Shown here one piece after another: positions 8,285 through 15,194 of a stretch of DNA of 31,721 nt. The position numbers and the translations under genes are program-made. The first letter of the stretch is position 1. Every line of letters starts with the position of its first letter. The notes beneath the pieces were generated by a model. That model was given only the letters and a program-made list of their open reading frames with translations, had not been told where the DNA came from and did not search any database. Source of the DNA: JAKANM01 sp964356495 (GTDB lineage Bacteria > Patescibacteriota > Patescibacteriia > Magasanikbacterales > GWA2-37-8); the NCBI GenBank assembly GCA_964356495.1, contig CAYHHR010000007.1, forward strand, positions 1 through 31,721, written 5' to 3'.

Positions 8285-8302
8285 CATAAAATGTGATATA
8301 CT
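8274..8302 (+). promoter_or_regulatory. Sigma70-type promoter of the DUF4143 ATPase gene
   Basis: TTGACA (8274-8279) and TATACT (8297-8302) with a 17-nt spacer. Predicted start near 8309, giving a leader of about 110 nt before the ATG at 8422. Palindromes overlap the -35 box and lie directly behind the -10 box, so repression is likely. Confidence 0.85.
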
Positions 8303-8317
8303 GTCATTACTAATGAC
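8303..8317. promoter_or_regulatory. Candidate operator 2 at the transcription start
   Basis: GTCATTA-C-TAATGAC is a perfect 15-bp palindrome that starts one base after the -10 box and covers the predicted transcription start. With the site at 8270-8284 it makes a pair three helical turns apart. A repressor dimer at each site is a reasonable inference; no regulator gene is adjacent unless the ATPase itself binds. Confidence 0.7.
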
Positions 8318-8368
8318 GACCACTAAACTACCCTGCATTCAGCTTGAATATATCGTTTTACATATATT

Positions 8369-8420
8369 CTCATTCGCTCGGAAATGAAAATTAATTTTCA
8401 TTTCACTCACTCATTTCGAA
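8369..8420. repeat. Dispersed palindromic element, copy 1
   Basis: A perfect inverted repeat GAAATGAAAATT/AATTTTCATTTC is flanked by CTCATTCG and ACTCACTCATTTCG. The same flanks and outer arms occur at 17249-17302, where the inner stem has a different sequence that still pairs. Here it lies directly before the ATG of the ATPase gene, inside its leader. Confidence 0.75.
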
Positions 8421-8421
8421 T

Positions 8422-9708
8422 ATGGAAAAAAATGTTTTAAAAGAGATTATTGTTGAGCAGCAAAATGGGCTCGCTCGGGTAAACAAAACGGTGCCGCGGG
8501 AAGTCTTGCCGCTTGTTTTAACGTATGTGCCGATATCACATGCGGTTATTATCGCCGGCATTCGGCGGGCGGGAAAATCTGTTTTGCTTCAGCAGATAAT
8601 GCCGCATATTGATGGCGGTTATTATTATTTTAATTTTGAGGATGAACGGCTGGTTAATTTTACCGTAGCGGATTTTAATTCGCTCTATGAAGTATTCGTC
8701 GAGCTCTATGGCCCCCGTAAAACTTTTTTCTTCGACGAGATTCAGAATGTCCCGGGGTGGGAACGATTTGTTCGCCGCATGCAGGATAGCGGCCATAAGT
8801 TTTTTATCACCGGTTCCAACGCTACTCTGCTTAGCCGTGAATTAGGCACCAAGCTCACTGGTCGGTATGTGAGCGTGGAACTTTACCCTTTTTCTTTTGG
8901 GGAGTACCTCGCTTTTCATGATGTGGCGGTGGCGAAAGGGGATGTTTTGAAGACGCCGCGGCGCGCGATGATCAAGCAATTGTTTAATCGTTTTTTTACG
9001 GAGGGGGGGATGCCCGAATACGTTACCTCGGTAACAAATGAGGCTCTGTCCAAGGTTTATGAGAGTATTTTGTATCGTGATATTATTACTCGTTATGAGC
9101 TGAAGGACGAGCGGCCAATGCGAGAATTATGCTTGTATTTGTTTAGTAATATCGGCGCTCTTTTTTCGTATTCTAATTTAAAAAATATCCTTGGTCTTGG
9201 TAGTGTCAATACGATCAAAAGTTATTTACGCTACTTAGAAAATAGTTTTTTATTTTTTGGTATTCGTTGCTATCAGCCGTCAGTGAAAAAGCAAATCGTC
9301 ACCCCAAAAAAAATATTTTGTATTGATAACGCGATGGCGCGGGTAGCAGGATTTTCTTTTTCAGAAAACAAGGGACATTTTTTGGAGAATATTGTTTTTT
9401 TGGAACTTCAACGCCAGGGGCGTGATATTTTTTATTATCGTACCCATACCGGCGCTGAGGTTGATTTTATTATTCGGCGTGGCGAGCGGGTAGAACAAGC
9501 GTTGCAGGTGACATGGAGTTTGGCGGGCACGTCGCGTGACCGAGAAGTAACTGCGATGGTCGCCGCTTTGGAGGAGCTCAGCCTCGGGCAAGGCCTTATC
9601 TTAACTGATAATGAGGACGAAGAAATTATCGTTGGTAATAAAAAGATTATTGTGCAACCGGTTTTTCGATGGCTTTTAGAGAATGGTGTTCGTGGCGGAT
9701 TAAAGTAA
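8422..9708 (+). CDS. DUF4143-type AAA ATPase
   Basis: The 428-residue protein has the AAA_14/DUF4143 layout: Walker A GIRRAGKS at 46-53, Walker B TFFFDE at 101-106, sensor-like TGSNATLL near 130, the conserved LYPFSFGEYL segment, and a C-terminal domain with GAEVDFIIRR that resembles a PD-(D/E)XK-like half site. These ATPases are frequent in CPR bacteria and archaea and travel as single genes; their biochemical role is not established. The gene sits between an orphaned uvrA start and the complete uvrA and has its own promoter with paired palindromes. No Shine-Dalgarno site precedes the ATG; a dispersed palindrome does. This supports recent arrival as a self-contained cassette. Confidence 0.9.
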   Translation: MEKNVLKEIIVEQQNGLARVNKTVPREVLPLVLTYVPISHAVIIAGIRRAGKSVLLQQIMPHIDGGYYYFNFEDERLVNFTVADFNSLYEVFVELYGPRKTFFFDEIQNVPGWERFVRRMQDSGHKFFITGSNATLLSRELGTKLTGRYVSVELYPFSFGEYLAFHDVAVAKGDVLKTPRRAMIKQLFNRFFTEGGMPEYVTSVTNEALSKVYESILYRDIITRYELKDERPMRELCLYLFSNIGALFSYSNLKNILGLGSVNTIKSYLRYLENSFLFFGIRCYQPSVKKQIVTPKKIFCIDNAMARVAGFSFSENKGHFLENIVFLELQRQGRDIFYYRTHTGAEVDFIIRRGERVEQALQVTWSLAGTSRDREVTAMVAALEELSLGQGLILTDNEDEEIIVGNKKIIVQPVFRWLLENGVRGGLK

Positions 9709-9751
9709 AGTGGAAACGGTTTAGTCATTAATTACAAAGGCCAATTTACAT

Positions 9752-12613
9752 ATGCATTCCAAATTAGTTATCAAAGGCGCGCGAGTACACAACTTAAAAA
9801 ATATCAGTCTTGAAATCCCGAAGAATAAATTAATTGTTATTACCGGTCTGTCCGGTTCGGGGAAATCAAGTCTGGCTTTTGATACTATTTACGCTGAAGG
9901 TCAGAGGCGCTACGCTGAGTCGCTGTCTTCCTACGCGCGGCAGTTTATGGATGTGCAGGACAAGCCGGATGTTGATTCTATCGAAGGGCTTTCGCCGACC
10001 ATCGCCATCGACCAAAAAGTTTCTACTCAAAATCCACGCTCCACGGTTGGGACCGTGACGGAAATTTATGATTACCTCCGCCTGCTTTTCGCCCGCACCG
10101 GCACGCAATATTGTCCGGATTGTCGCGTTCCGGTAGAAGTTTTTTCGGTCGGCAAAATCGTGGAAAAAGTCCGCGAGCTGGCTCGCCGGAATGAACTTAT
10201 TGAAATTTATTCACCTCTCATTCGCGGTGGCAAAGTGGCGGCGCGCGAGCTGATCGAGAAAGTTGAAAAATCCGGCTACGAATGGACCAGAGTCAACGGC
10301 CAGCTTCTGAAAATTAATGATCTGGCTGATTTTAGATTTTTTGATGAGCAAACTTACGAAGTCGACCTCCTCGTCGGCAAAATAATGAATGTCAAAAAGG
10401 ACGACATCACGAAGCCGGTGGAAGTAGCTGAGGACCTCAGCAACGGCCTGGTAAAAATTGTGGTCGGAGATAAGGAACAGTTGTTTTCGACGGTCGGTCT
10501 CTGCCCACGCTGCGGCCGCATGATGCCGACGCTTGATATGCGCAGTTTCAGCTTCAACAGTCCCTATGGCGCTTGCCAACGCTGTACCGGTCTCGGTGTC
10601 ACGATGGAGGTAGATCCCTCACTCGTAATCCCGAACAGTAAATTGACGCTCGCCGAGGGCGCTATTCAGCCTTGGACCAGGATTACCGGTAACCAGAGTT
10701 TATATCAAAAGATTCTCGCGAAAGTCGCGGAACGTTATGGTTTTTCCGTGCAGACGCCGATCGCGGAATTGCCTTCGAAAACTCTTGATATAATTCTCTA
10801 CGGCAGCGGTTGCGAGAAGTTTGATATCGATGGAAAAAAGGTAACCTTCTCCGGCGTTATCCCCGACCTGATGCAGAAGCACCTCGAAACCAATTCCGAA
10901 TATGTCAGGAAGGAAATTGAGCAGTACATGCGCGAGAAAATTTGTCCGATCTGTAATGGTAAACGTCTCCGCGCCGAATCGCTTTCAGTTCGCATTGCCG
11001 ATTACACGATCGCCGACGTGGCCACCATGAGCATCGAGGAGAGCTGCGCGTTTCTGCATAAATTATTTGGTTTTGATAACAAGGGCAAAGTAAGCACAAA
11101 ACCCAAAACCCAAAACCCAAAACCCAATTCGAATGATGCAAAAGATGCCAAGATTGTTGAGCCGATCATCCGGGAGATTGTTCCTCGTCTCGAAAATCTG
11201 GAACAAGTCGGTTTGGGATATCTCAATCTCAGCCGCGCGATGAACACGCTCTCCGGCGGCGAGGTAACGCGTGTCCGCCTCGCGAGTCAGCTCTCGGCCG
11301 GCCTCACCGGTGTCATCTATATTCTTGACGAACCATCGGTTGGCCTTCATCCGCGCGATAACCACAAATTAATTGAAACTTTGAAATATCTTCGCGACCT
11401 CGGCAACACTGTCATCGTCGTCGAGCACGACCCAGTGATGATGTTGGAAGCTGATTATCTGATCGACATCGGACCGGGAGCCGGAGTTTACGGCGGCGAG
11501 ATGATCGCGGCCGGGACGCTCGCAGAATTTAAGAAAAATAAAAAATCTTTGACAGCCGAATATCTCAGCGGCCGTATTGATATCAGTGAAGAATTTAAAC
11601 GCAAAACGGTTAAAGCCAAACCGGGCAAGACTCAAAAATTTATCACTATCACCGGAGCCAAGGCGTTTAATCTGAAAAATATTGATGTTGAAATTCCGCT
11701 TCAGAAATTAGTGGCGATTACCGGCGTTTCCGGCTCCGGCAAATCGACGTTGATCGTTGACATTCTCGGCAAGGCTTTATCGAAGTATTTTTATCGCGCC
11801 AAAGAGGAACCGGGCGCGCACAAGAGTATCAAGGGTATTTCAAACATCGATAAGGTGATCGCGATCGATCAATCGCCGATCGGCCGCACGCCTCGCTCCA
11901 ACCCGGCTACCTACACCGGCGTGTTTACTTTGATCCGCGATTTGTTTGCCTCCTTGTCCGAAGCTAGGATGCGGGGCTACGATGCAGGTAAGTTTAGTTT
12001 CAATGTGAAGGGCGGACGCTGCGAGGCTTGCGCCGGCGAAGGCTATGTCCGAATTCCGATGCAGTTCCTCGCCGACGTGTTTGTCGAATGTAACGAATGC
12101 AACGGCCTTCGCTACAACCAGGAAGCGCTAGAAATCAAATATCACAACAAACACATTGCCGATGTCCTCCATATGACGGTGGAGGAAGCGTATACATTTT
12201 TTCATGAATATTCGGCGATCGCCGACAAGCTAAATGTCCTCCGCGAAGTCGGTCTTGGCTATGTCCAACTCGGTCAGCCGGCGACCACGATCTCGGGCGG
12301 TGAGGCGCAACGCACCAAACTTGCTCAGGAATTGTCGCGCGCTTCCACTGGCAATACATTATACATACTAGACGAACCTACCACCGGTCTTCACTTTGAA
12401 GATACCAAACGCTTGCTCCAGGTGTTGAACCAGCTGGTCGCGAAAGGCAACTCAGTTCTCATCATCGAACATAATCTCGATGTGATCCGGTCCGCGGATT
12501 GGGTTATCGATATGGGTCCGGATGGCGGGAAGTACGGCGGCGAGGTGATCGCGACCGGCACTCCGGCAGATGTGAAGAAATGCAAAGCCAGTTGGACGGG
12601 GCGATATTTGTAA
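9752..12613 (+). CDS. uvrA: UvrABC excision nuclease subunit A
   Basis: UvrA scans DNA for bulky damage and loads UvrB in nucleotide excision repair. The 953-residue protein has two ABC ATPase modules: Walker A GLSGSGKS at 32-39 and GVSGSGKS at about 657-664, signatures TLSGGE and TISGGEAQR, and zinc-binding cysteine pairs CPDC (about 120), CPRC, CPIC and CEAC/CNEC. Length is normal. Residues about 446-462 (KPKTQNPKPN region) come from an AAAACCC tandem repeat and look like a linker insertion. The first 22 residues are duplicated at 8151 with only synonymous changes, so the present 5' end may derive from a foreign uvrA. AAAGG lies 11 nt before the ATG. Confidence 0.97.
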   Translation: MHSKLVIKGARVHNLKNISLEIPKNKLIVITGLSGSGKSSLAFDTIYAEGQRRYAESLSSYARQFMDVQDKPDVDSIEGLSPTIAIDQKVSTQNPRSTVGTVTEIYDYLRLLFARTGTQYCPDCRVPVEVFSVGKIVEKVRELARRNELIEIYSPLIRGGKVAARELIEKVEKSGYEWTRVNGQLLKINDLADFRFFDEQTYEVDLLVGKIMNVKKDDITKPVEVAEDLSNGLVKIVVGDKEQLFSTVGLCPRCGRMMPTLDMRSFSFNSPYGACQRCTGLGVTMEVDPSLVIPNSKLTLAEGAIQPWTRITGNQSLYQKILAKVAERYGFSVQTPIAELPSKTLDIILYGSGCEKFDIDGKKVTFSGVIPDLMQKHLETNSEYVRKEIEQYMREKICPICNGKRLRAESLSVRIADYTIADVATMSIEESCAFLHKLFGFDNKGKVSTKPKTQNPKPNSNDAKDAKIVEPIIREIVPRLENLEQVGLGYLNLSRAMNTLSGGEVTRVRLASQLSAGLTGVIYILDEPSVGLHPRDNHKLIETLKYLRDLGNTVIVVEHDPVMMLEADYLIDIGPGAGVYGGEMIAAGTLAEFKKNKKSLTAEYLSGRIDISEEFKRKTVKAKPGKTQKFITITGAKAFNLKNIDVEIPLQKLVAITGVSGSGKSTLIVDILGKALSKYFYRAKEEPGAHKSIKGISNIDKVIAIDQSPIGRTPRSNPATYTGVFTLIRDLFASLSEARMRGYDAGKFSFNVKGGRCEACAGEGYVRIPMQFLADVFVECNECNGLRYNQEALEIKYHNKHIADVLHMTVEEAYTFFHEYSAIADKLNVLREVGLGYVQLGQPATTISGGEAQRTKLAQELSRASTGNTLYILDEPTTGLHFEDTKRLLQVLNQLVAKGNSVLIIEHNLDVIRSADWVIDMGPDGGKYGGEVIATGTPADVKKCKASWTGRYL
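11098..11126. repeat. AAAACCC heptamer repeat inside uvrA
   Basis: Four tandem copies of CAAAACC/AAAACCC are read in frame as part of a Lys-Pro-Asn-Gln-rich linker in UvrA. The flanking protein is well conserved, so this is a local insertion. Its telomere-like look is accidental; it is inside a gene. Confidence 0.75.
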
Positions 12614-12648
12614 AACCTTCATGATTTAGGTGGTGCTTCTAGTATAGA

Positions 12649-13800
12649 ATGGATCTACTGGGTTTGATTATGCTTAAGAGAAATTTTGCCGACATTCGGG
12701 CCCTCTACGCCCGCCACTGGTGGCTCACTCCGCTCACGATTTTTATTATTTGGAGAATTGCCTTGGAAATAATCGGGCAAATATTTTTTTCAATCTCTGG
12801 CGTGCCGATCAGCAATTGGAAAGAAATTCCGTTTCCACCGCTTTGGGCTCGGTGGGATAGTGGGTGGTATGCTTCAATTTTAAATTACGGCTATAATCTA
12901 CGCGGACCAGGGGTAATGTCCAATGTTACTTTTTTTCCGCTTTTCCCGCTAATTTGGAAATTTTTTGAGATTATAACACCGCTGAAAGGGTTTATGGCCG
13001 CGCTGGTTGTAAATAATATTCTTGCTCTCCTTGGTTTTACTGTATTTTTTCGTTGGGTCGAGGAAAATTGGAATAAACTGGTTGCCTTGAAATCCCTGGT
13101 AGCATTATTAATCTTCCCAACTTCATTCTTTTTTATTAGCGCTTATAGCGAATCGACGCTTTTTTTGTTTATCGCGTCAACGTTGTTATTTAGTTCTAGG
13201 AAGCAATGGTTGTATGCCGCGACCACAGTCGCATTGGCCGGCGCCGCGCGCCCGACGGGAATTTTGTTGTGGCCATTACTGGCTTGGCTCTGGTGGTCCA
13301 GCCATTCAAATAAATCAAAGCCATGGCGAGAATTTTTTGCGATATTACTTATCCCGCCGATCGGATTGTTATTATTTTCCTTGCATCTCTATTTCCGTTC
13401 TGGCAATCCGTTCGCGTGGCTGTCAAAGCAGGCTGATGCGGGGCGCGGCCTAGTTTCGCCTTTTGCCCTTTTGTGGGCGTATATCAGAAACATTTTAAGC
13501 CGAGGGGACTATTGGCTGAAACATTTGGCCGAGATGGCGGCCTTAATTTTTGTAATAATTTTAATTCCAAAACTTAAGAAAATTCATCCGGCTTACGTAT
13601 TGTATGCAATGCTTAATCTTCTGCCATCGCTCCTGAGTAATACGCTTACTAGTTTGCAGAGATTTGTGCTGGTTTTGGCTCCAATATTTGTGGTAGTAGC
13701 TTTGCAGAAAAGATGGCTTTATGTATTTTATTCCACGGCGGCAATTATTTTACTATTTTATAGTGTTTTCCGGTTCGTTTCATTTCAGTGGGCGGGTTAA
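12649..13800 (+). CDS. PIG-V-like membrane mannosyltransferase
   Basis: A 383-residue polytopic membrane protein with about ten hydrophobic segments. The loop ARWDSGWYASILNYGY (about 67-82) followed by FFPLFP (95-100) matches the luminal/external motif of PIG-V-type (GT76-like) and related family-39 glycosyltransferases, which move mannose from a lipid-linked donor. Substrate here is unknown; a cell-surface glycolipid or glycoprotein is likely. Two starts are possible, ATG 12649 and ATG 12670; neither has a strong ribosome-binding site. It begins 35 nt after uvrA, so read-through from uvrA is possible. A palindrome-rich spacer follows. Confidence 0.8.
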   Translation: MDLLGLIMLKRNFADIRALYARHWWLTPLTIFIIWRIALEIIGQIFFSISGVPISNWKEIPFPPLWARWDSGWYASILNYGYNLRGPGVMSNVTFFPLFPLIWKFFEIITPLKGFMAALVVNNILALLGFTVFFRWVEENWNKLVALKSLVALLIFPTSFFFISAYSESTLFLFIASTLLFSSRKQWLYAATTVALAGAARPTGILLWPLLAWLWWSSHSNKSKPWREFFAILLIPPIGLLLFSLHLYFRSGNPFAWLSKQADAGRGLVSPFALLWAYIRNILSRGDYWLKHLAEMAALIFVIILIPKLKKIHPAYVLYAMLNLLPSLLSNTLTSLQRFVLVLAPIFVVVALQKRWLYVFYSTAAIILLFYSVFRFVSFQWAG

Positions 13801-14321
13801 ATAAATTGAATTTTGGCTTTGCATTTTCGCGGACTACCCCCCGGTACCTATCCAGTTCTTTCCCAAACGTCGGCCACTCCTCCGCGGAGGGCGGTTCTTT
13901 TTGTCATCGTTTCGTATCGCTCCCTCCCCTAGAAGCGGGAGGGACAGTGGGTGGGGTTTCGTCGGAAGGTTCGAAGTGAGTGCGATAACCCCCATCCTCG
14001 CCTTCCCCGGTTCTAGGGGGAAGGGAATTTGTTGGTGATCGTCGCTAATTGGCGACCGAGCGTTTGTGTAGCTTCTGGAACTGGCCCGATGAACGAAGAT
14101 TTTTTTCAATGCTCCTTATTTGATTTGAAAAAAATCGCGAGTGAATCGTGGCAGTTGCAGAGGCGGAACAATTTGTGAGGCAATTTTGGTTCTTTTTCTG
14201 CAAAAAGAACCGCGGAGGCGTGTTTTTTTTGATGGTGTAGACAAACGAGATTATGTTTGTTATGGTGCAATGGAAGTTCACATTGTCGATCTAAAGGTCG
14301 CCAATCCTCGGAGGAAAAAAT
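13801..14321. other. Gene-free spacer rich in palindromes
   Basis: I see no convincing gene here. It contains at least three GC-rich palindromes: CCTCCGCGGAGG (13879-13890), CCCTCCC/GGGAGGG (13922-13943) and CCTTCCCC/GGGGGAAGG (14001-14023). A segment reading AGTGGGTGGGGTTTCGTCGG (about 13946-13965) nearly recurs, inverted, at about 30475-30495. A perfect 10-bp hairpin GGTTCTTTTT-CTGC-AAAAAGAACC lies at 14188-14211. The region after it could be the leader of the small gene at 14322. Confidence 0.7.
14188..14211. promoter_or_regulatory. Perfect 10-bp hairpin upstream of a small gene
   Basis: GGTTCTTTTT and AAAAAGAACC pair perfectly around a CTGC loop; a run of eight T follows 11 nt later. It may be a terminator for upstream transcription or a structured leader for the gene at 14322. 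Confidence 0.5.
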
Positions 14322-14636
14322 ATGGTGAGCGATTCGCTCGATTGGTCGTGGCAGTTTTGGTTTTTAACCCGGATGAAAGTGAGACCGGTCTCAGACCGGA
14401 TTGCCTTGATGGTGATGCGGAAGAACGGCTATTCCGACCTTGTAGCACAGGCGTGTATCGCGGAGGCACGTGAACGCGCGGAGATTGTTGGCTATGTTGG
14501 CCCAGTTGCTTGGCTGGTGAATGAGGATCGAATTGAATTCTGGTTTCCTCGCGCTGCAGATGAAATTGGGGGCGATATCCAGATGCAAATGGAGGCGATC
14601 TGGAAGGAGTTCCGGGTGGCGCGCTGTGGAGAGTGA
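14322..14636 (+). CDS. Small hypothetical protein with strong Shine-Dalgarno site
   Basis: A 104-residue frame whose ATG has GGAGG (14310-14314) at 7-nt spacing, far stronger than most genes here, and a GC-rich hairpin directly after its stop. I do not recognise the family. The protein is soluble and tryptophan-rich at the N-terminus, with a helical, mildly acidic middle. A second overlapping plus-strand frame (about 14271-14473) is also open, so the true frame is not certain and a frameshifted or decayed gene is possible. It shares the strong ribosome-binding site and hairpin style with the lipoprotein gene at 15195 and the HD gene at 24745. Confidence 0.5.
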   Translation: MVSDSLDWSWQFWFLTRMKVRPVSDRIALMVMRKNGYSDLVAQACIAEARERAEIVGYVGPVAWLVNEDRIEFWFPRAADEIGGDIQMQMEAIWKEFRVARCGE

Positions 14637-14642
14637 AAAAAA

Positions 14643-14671
14643 AGGGCGGCCGCGAATTTCGCGAGACCGCC
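14643..14671 (+). terminator. GC-rich terminator-like hairpin
   Basis: GGCGG..CGCGAA / TTCGCG..CCGCC pairs with a short loop, follows eight A and precedes a weak T-rich stretch. It lies 7 nt after the stop of the small gene at 14322. It resembles the terminator after the HD gene at 25851 in its GGC/GCC-rich stem preceded by an A-run. Confidence 0.65.
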
Positions 14672-14703
14672 TGTAGTTATTTTTGGCAAGGACAATACTC
14701 CCC

Positions 14704-14732
14704 TTGACATTCTTTAAAGATATGTGTAAACT
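14704..14732 (+). promoter_or_regulatory. Sigma70-type promoter of the structured RNA
   Basis: TTGACA (14704-14709), 17-nt spacer, TAAACT (14727-14732). The predicted start near 14739-14740 coincides with the first base-paired nucleotides of the RNA described next. Confidence 0.85.
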
Positions 14733-14737
14733 ATAAA

Positions 14738-14943
14738 TAACTCTAACATGTCCGTACATCACGGGCAATAATTAGGTGCTAAAAAAGGGATCTCTTGCAA
14801 AGGGGTTCTTTTTAATTTACACTATGTCGCGTGGACCTGGGCCTGTAGTGTATATAGTAACATGTTAGAGTTAGCACCTAACGAAGCGAGTGCAAGTCTC
14901 GCCGGGTCCACGACTAATAATCTGTCTTTTGGACGGATTTTTT
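14738..14943 (+). ncRNA. Unrecognised structured RNA with tRNA-like 3' domain
   Basis: A promoter ends at 14732 and a terminator at 14919-14943 bounds a transcript of about 200 nt without a plausible reading frame. Predicted helices: 14741-14751 with 14860-14870 (11 bp, perfect); 14772-14782 with 14871-14881 (11 bp, perfect), crossing the first and making a pseudoknot with directly abutting 3' strands; 14818-14824 with 14846-14852 (7 bp); hairpin 14751-14765 (5 bp); hairpin 14783-14813 (14 bp with G-U pairs). At the 3' end, GTGGACCTG (14831-14839) pairs with CGGGTCCAC (14903-14911) over 9 bp, stacked on a T-arm GCGAG-TGCAAGT-CTCGC whose loop is tRNA-like. No D-arm or 7-nt anticodon loop is found. 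It is not a standard tRNA or tmRNA; the family is unknown to me. Confidence 0.7.
14919..14943 (+). terminator. Terminator of the structured RNA
   Basis: An 8-bp stem AATCTGTC/GACGGATT with loop TTTTG is followed by TTTTTT. It starts 7 nt after the tRNA-like acceptor end. Confidence 0.85.
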
Positions 14944-14989
14944 GTTGATTTTTTTTTCGACAATTTTTGCCATTTGTGACGCCTGCACC

Positions 14990-15018
14990 TTGACAAAAGG
15001 CTCGTTTTTTGGTATACT
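14990..15018 (+). promoter_or_regulatory. Perfect sigma70-type promoter of the lipoprotein gene
   Basis: TTGACA (14990-14995), 17-nt spacer, TATACT (15013-15018). Transcription would start near 15025, leaving a leader of about 170 nt before the TTG at 15195. The leader can form a GCTTATT/AATAAGC hairpin (about 15027-15056) and other short stems, so post-transcriptional control is possible. Confidence 0.85.
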
Positions 15019-15194
15019 AGCGCGTTGCTTATTCTGCTGGAAATAGCGAAATAAGCAGGTTCTTTATAAATTATCGTTCAGGAAAATTCTGGACGGTATA
15101 GGGTTAATTTATGTTAATCGTATACTGTCCGGGATTTCAGGTTGTGCAGAAGATGTCTGCTATTCACGCTGTTCCACGTTGTAGGGAGGTCGTC

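Noticed and set aside
8422..9708. A transposase or integrase driving the uvrA duplication
   Set aside because: The gene is a DUF4143-type ATPase. No DDE, serine or tyrosine recombinase motifs and no clear terminal inverted repeats are seen at the cassette edges.
11098..11126. A telomere-like end or intergenic repeat
   Set aside because: It lies within the continuous, otherwise conserved UvrA frame.
14271..14473. A plus-strand frame overlapping the small gene at 14322
   Set aside because: It has no ribosome-binding site and ends without a structured end; the 14322 frame has GGAGG at ideal spacing. A frameshifted older gene cannot be excluded.
14831..14911. A standard tRNA or a standard tmRNA
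   Set aside because: Acceptor and T-arm are tRNA-like, but no D-stem with GG loop and no 7-nt anticodon loop can be formed; the would-be anticodon arm needs a 9-nt loop. No tag-peptide frame is seen.
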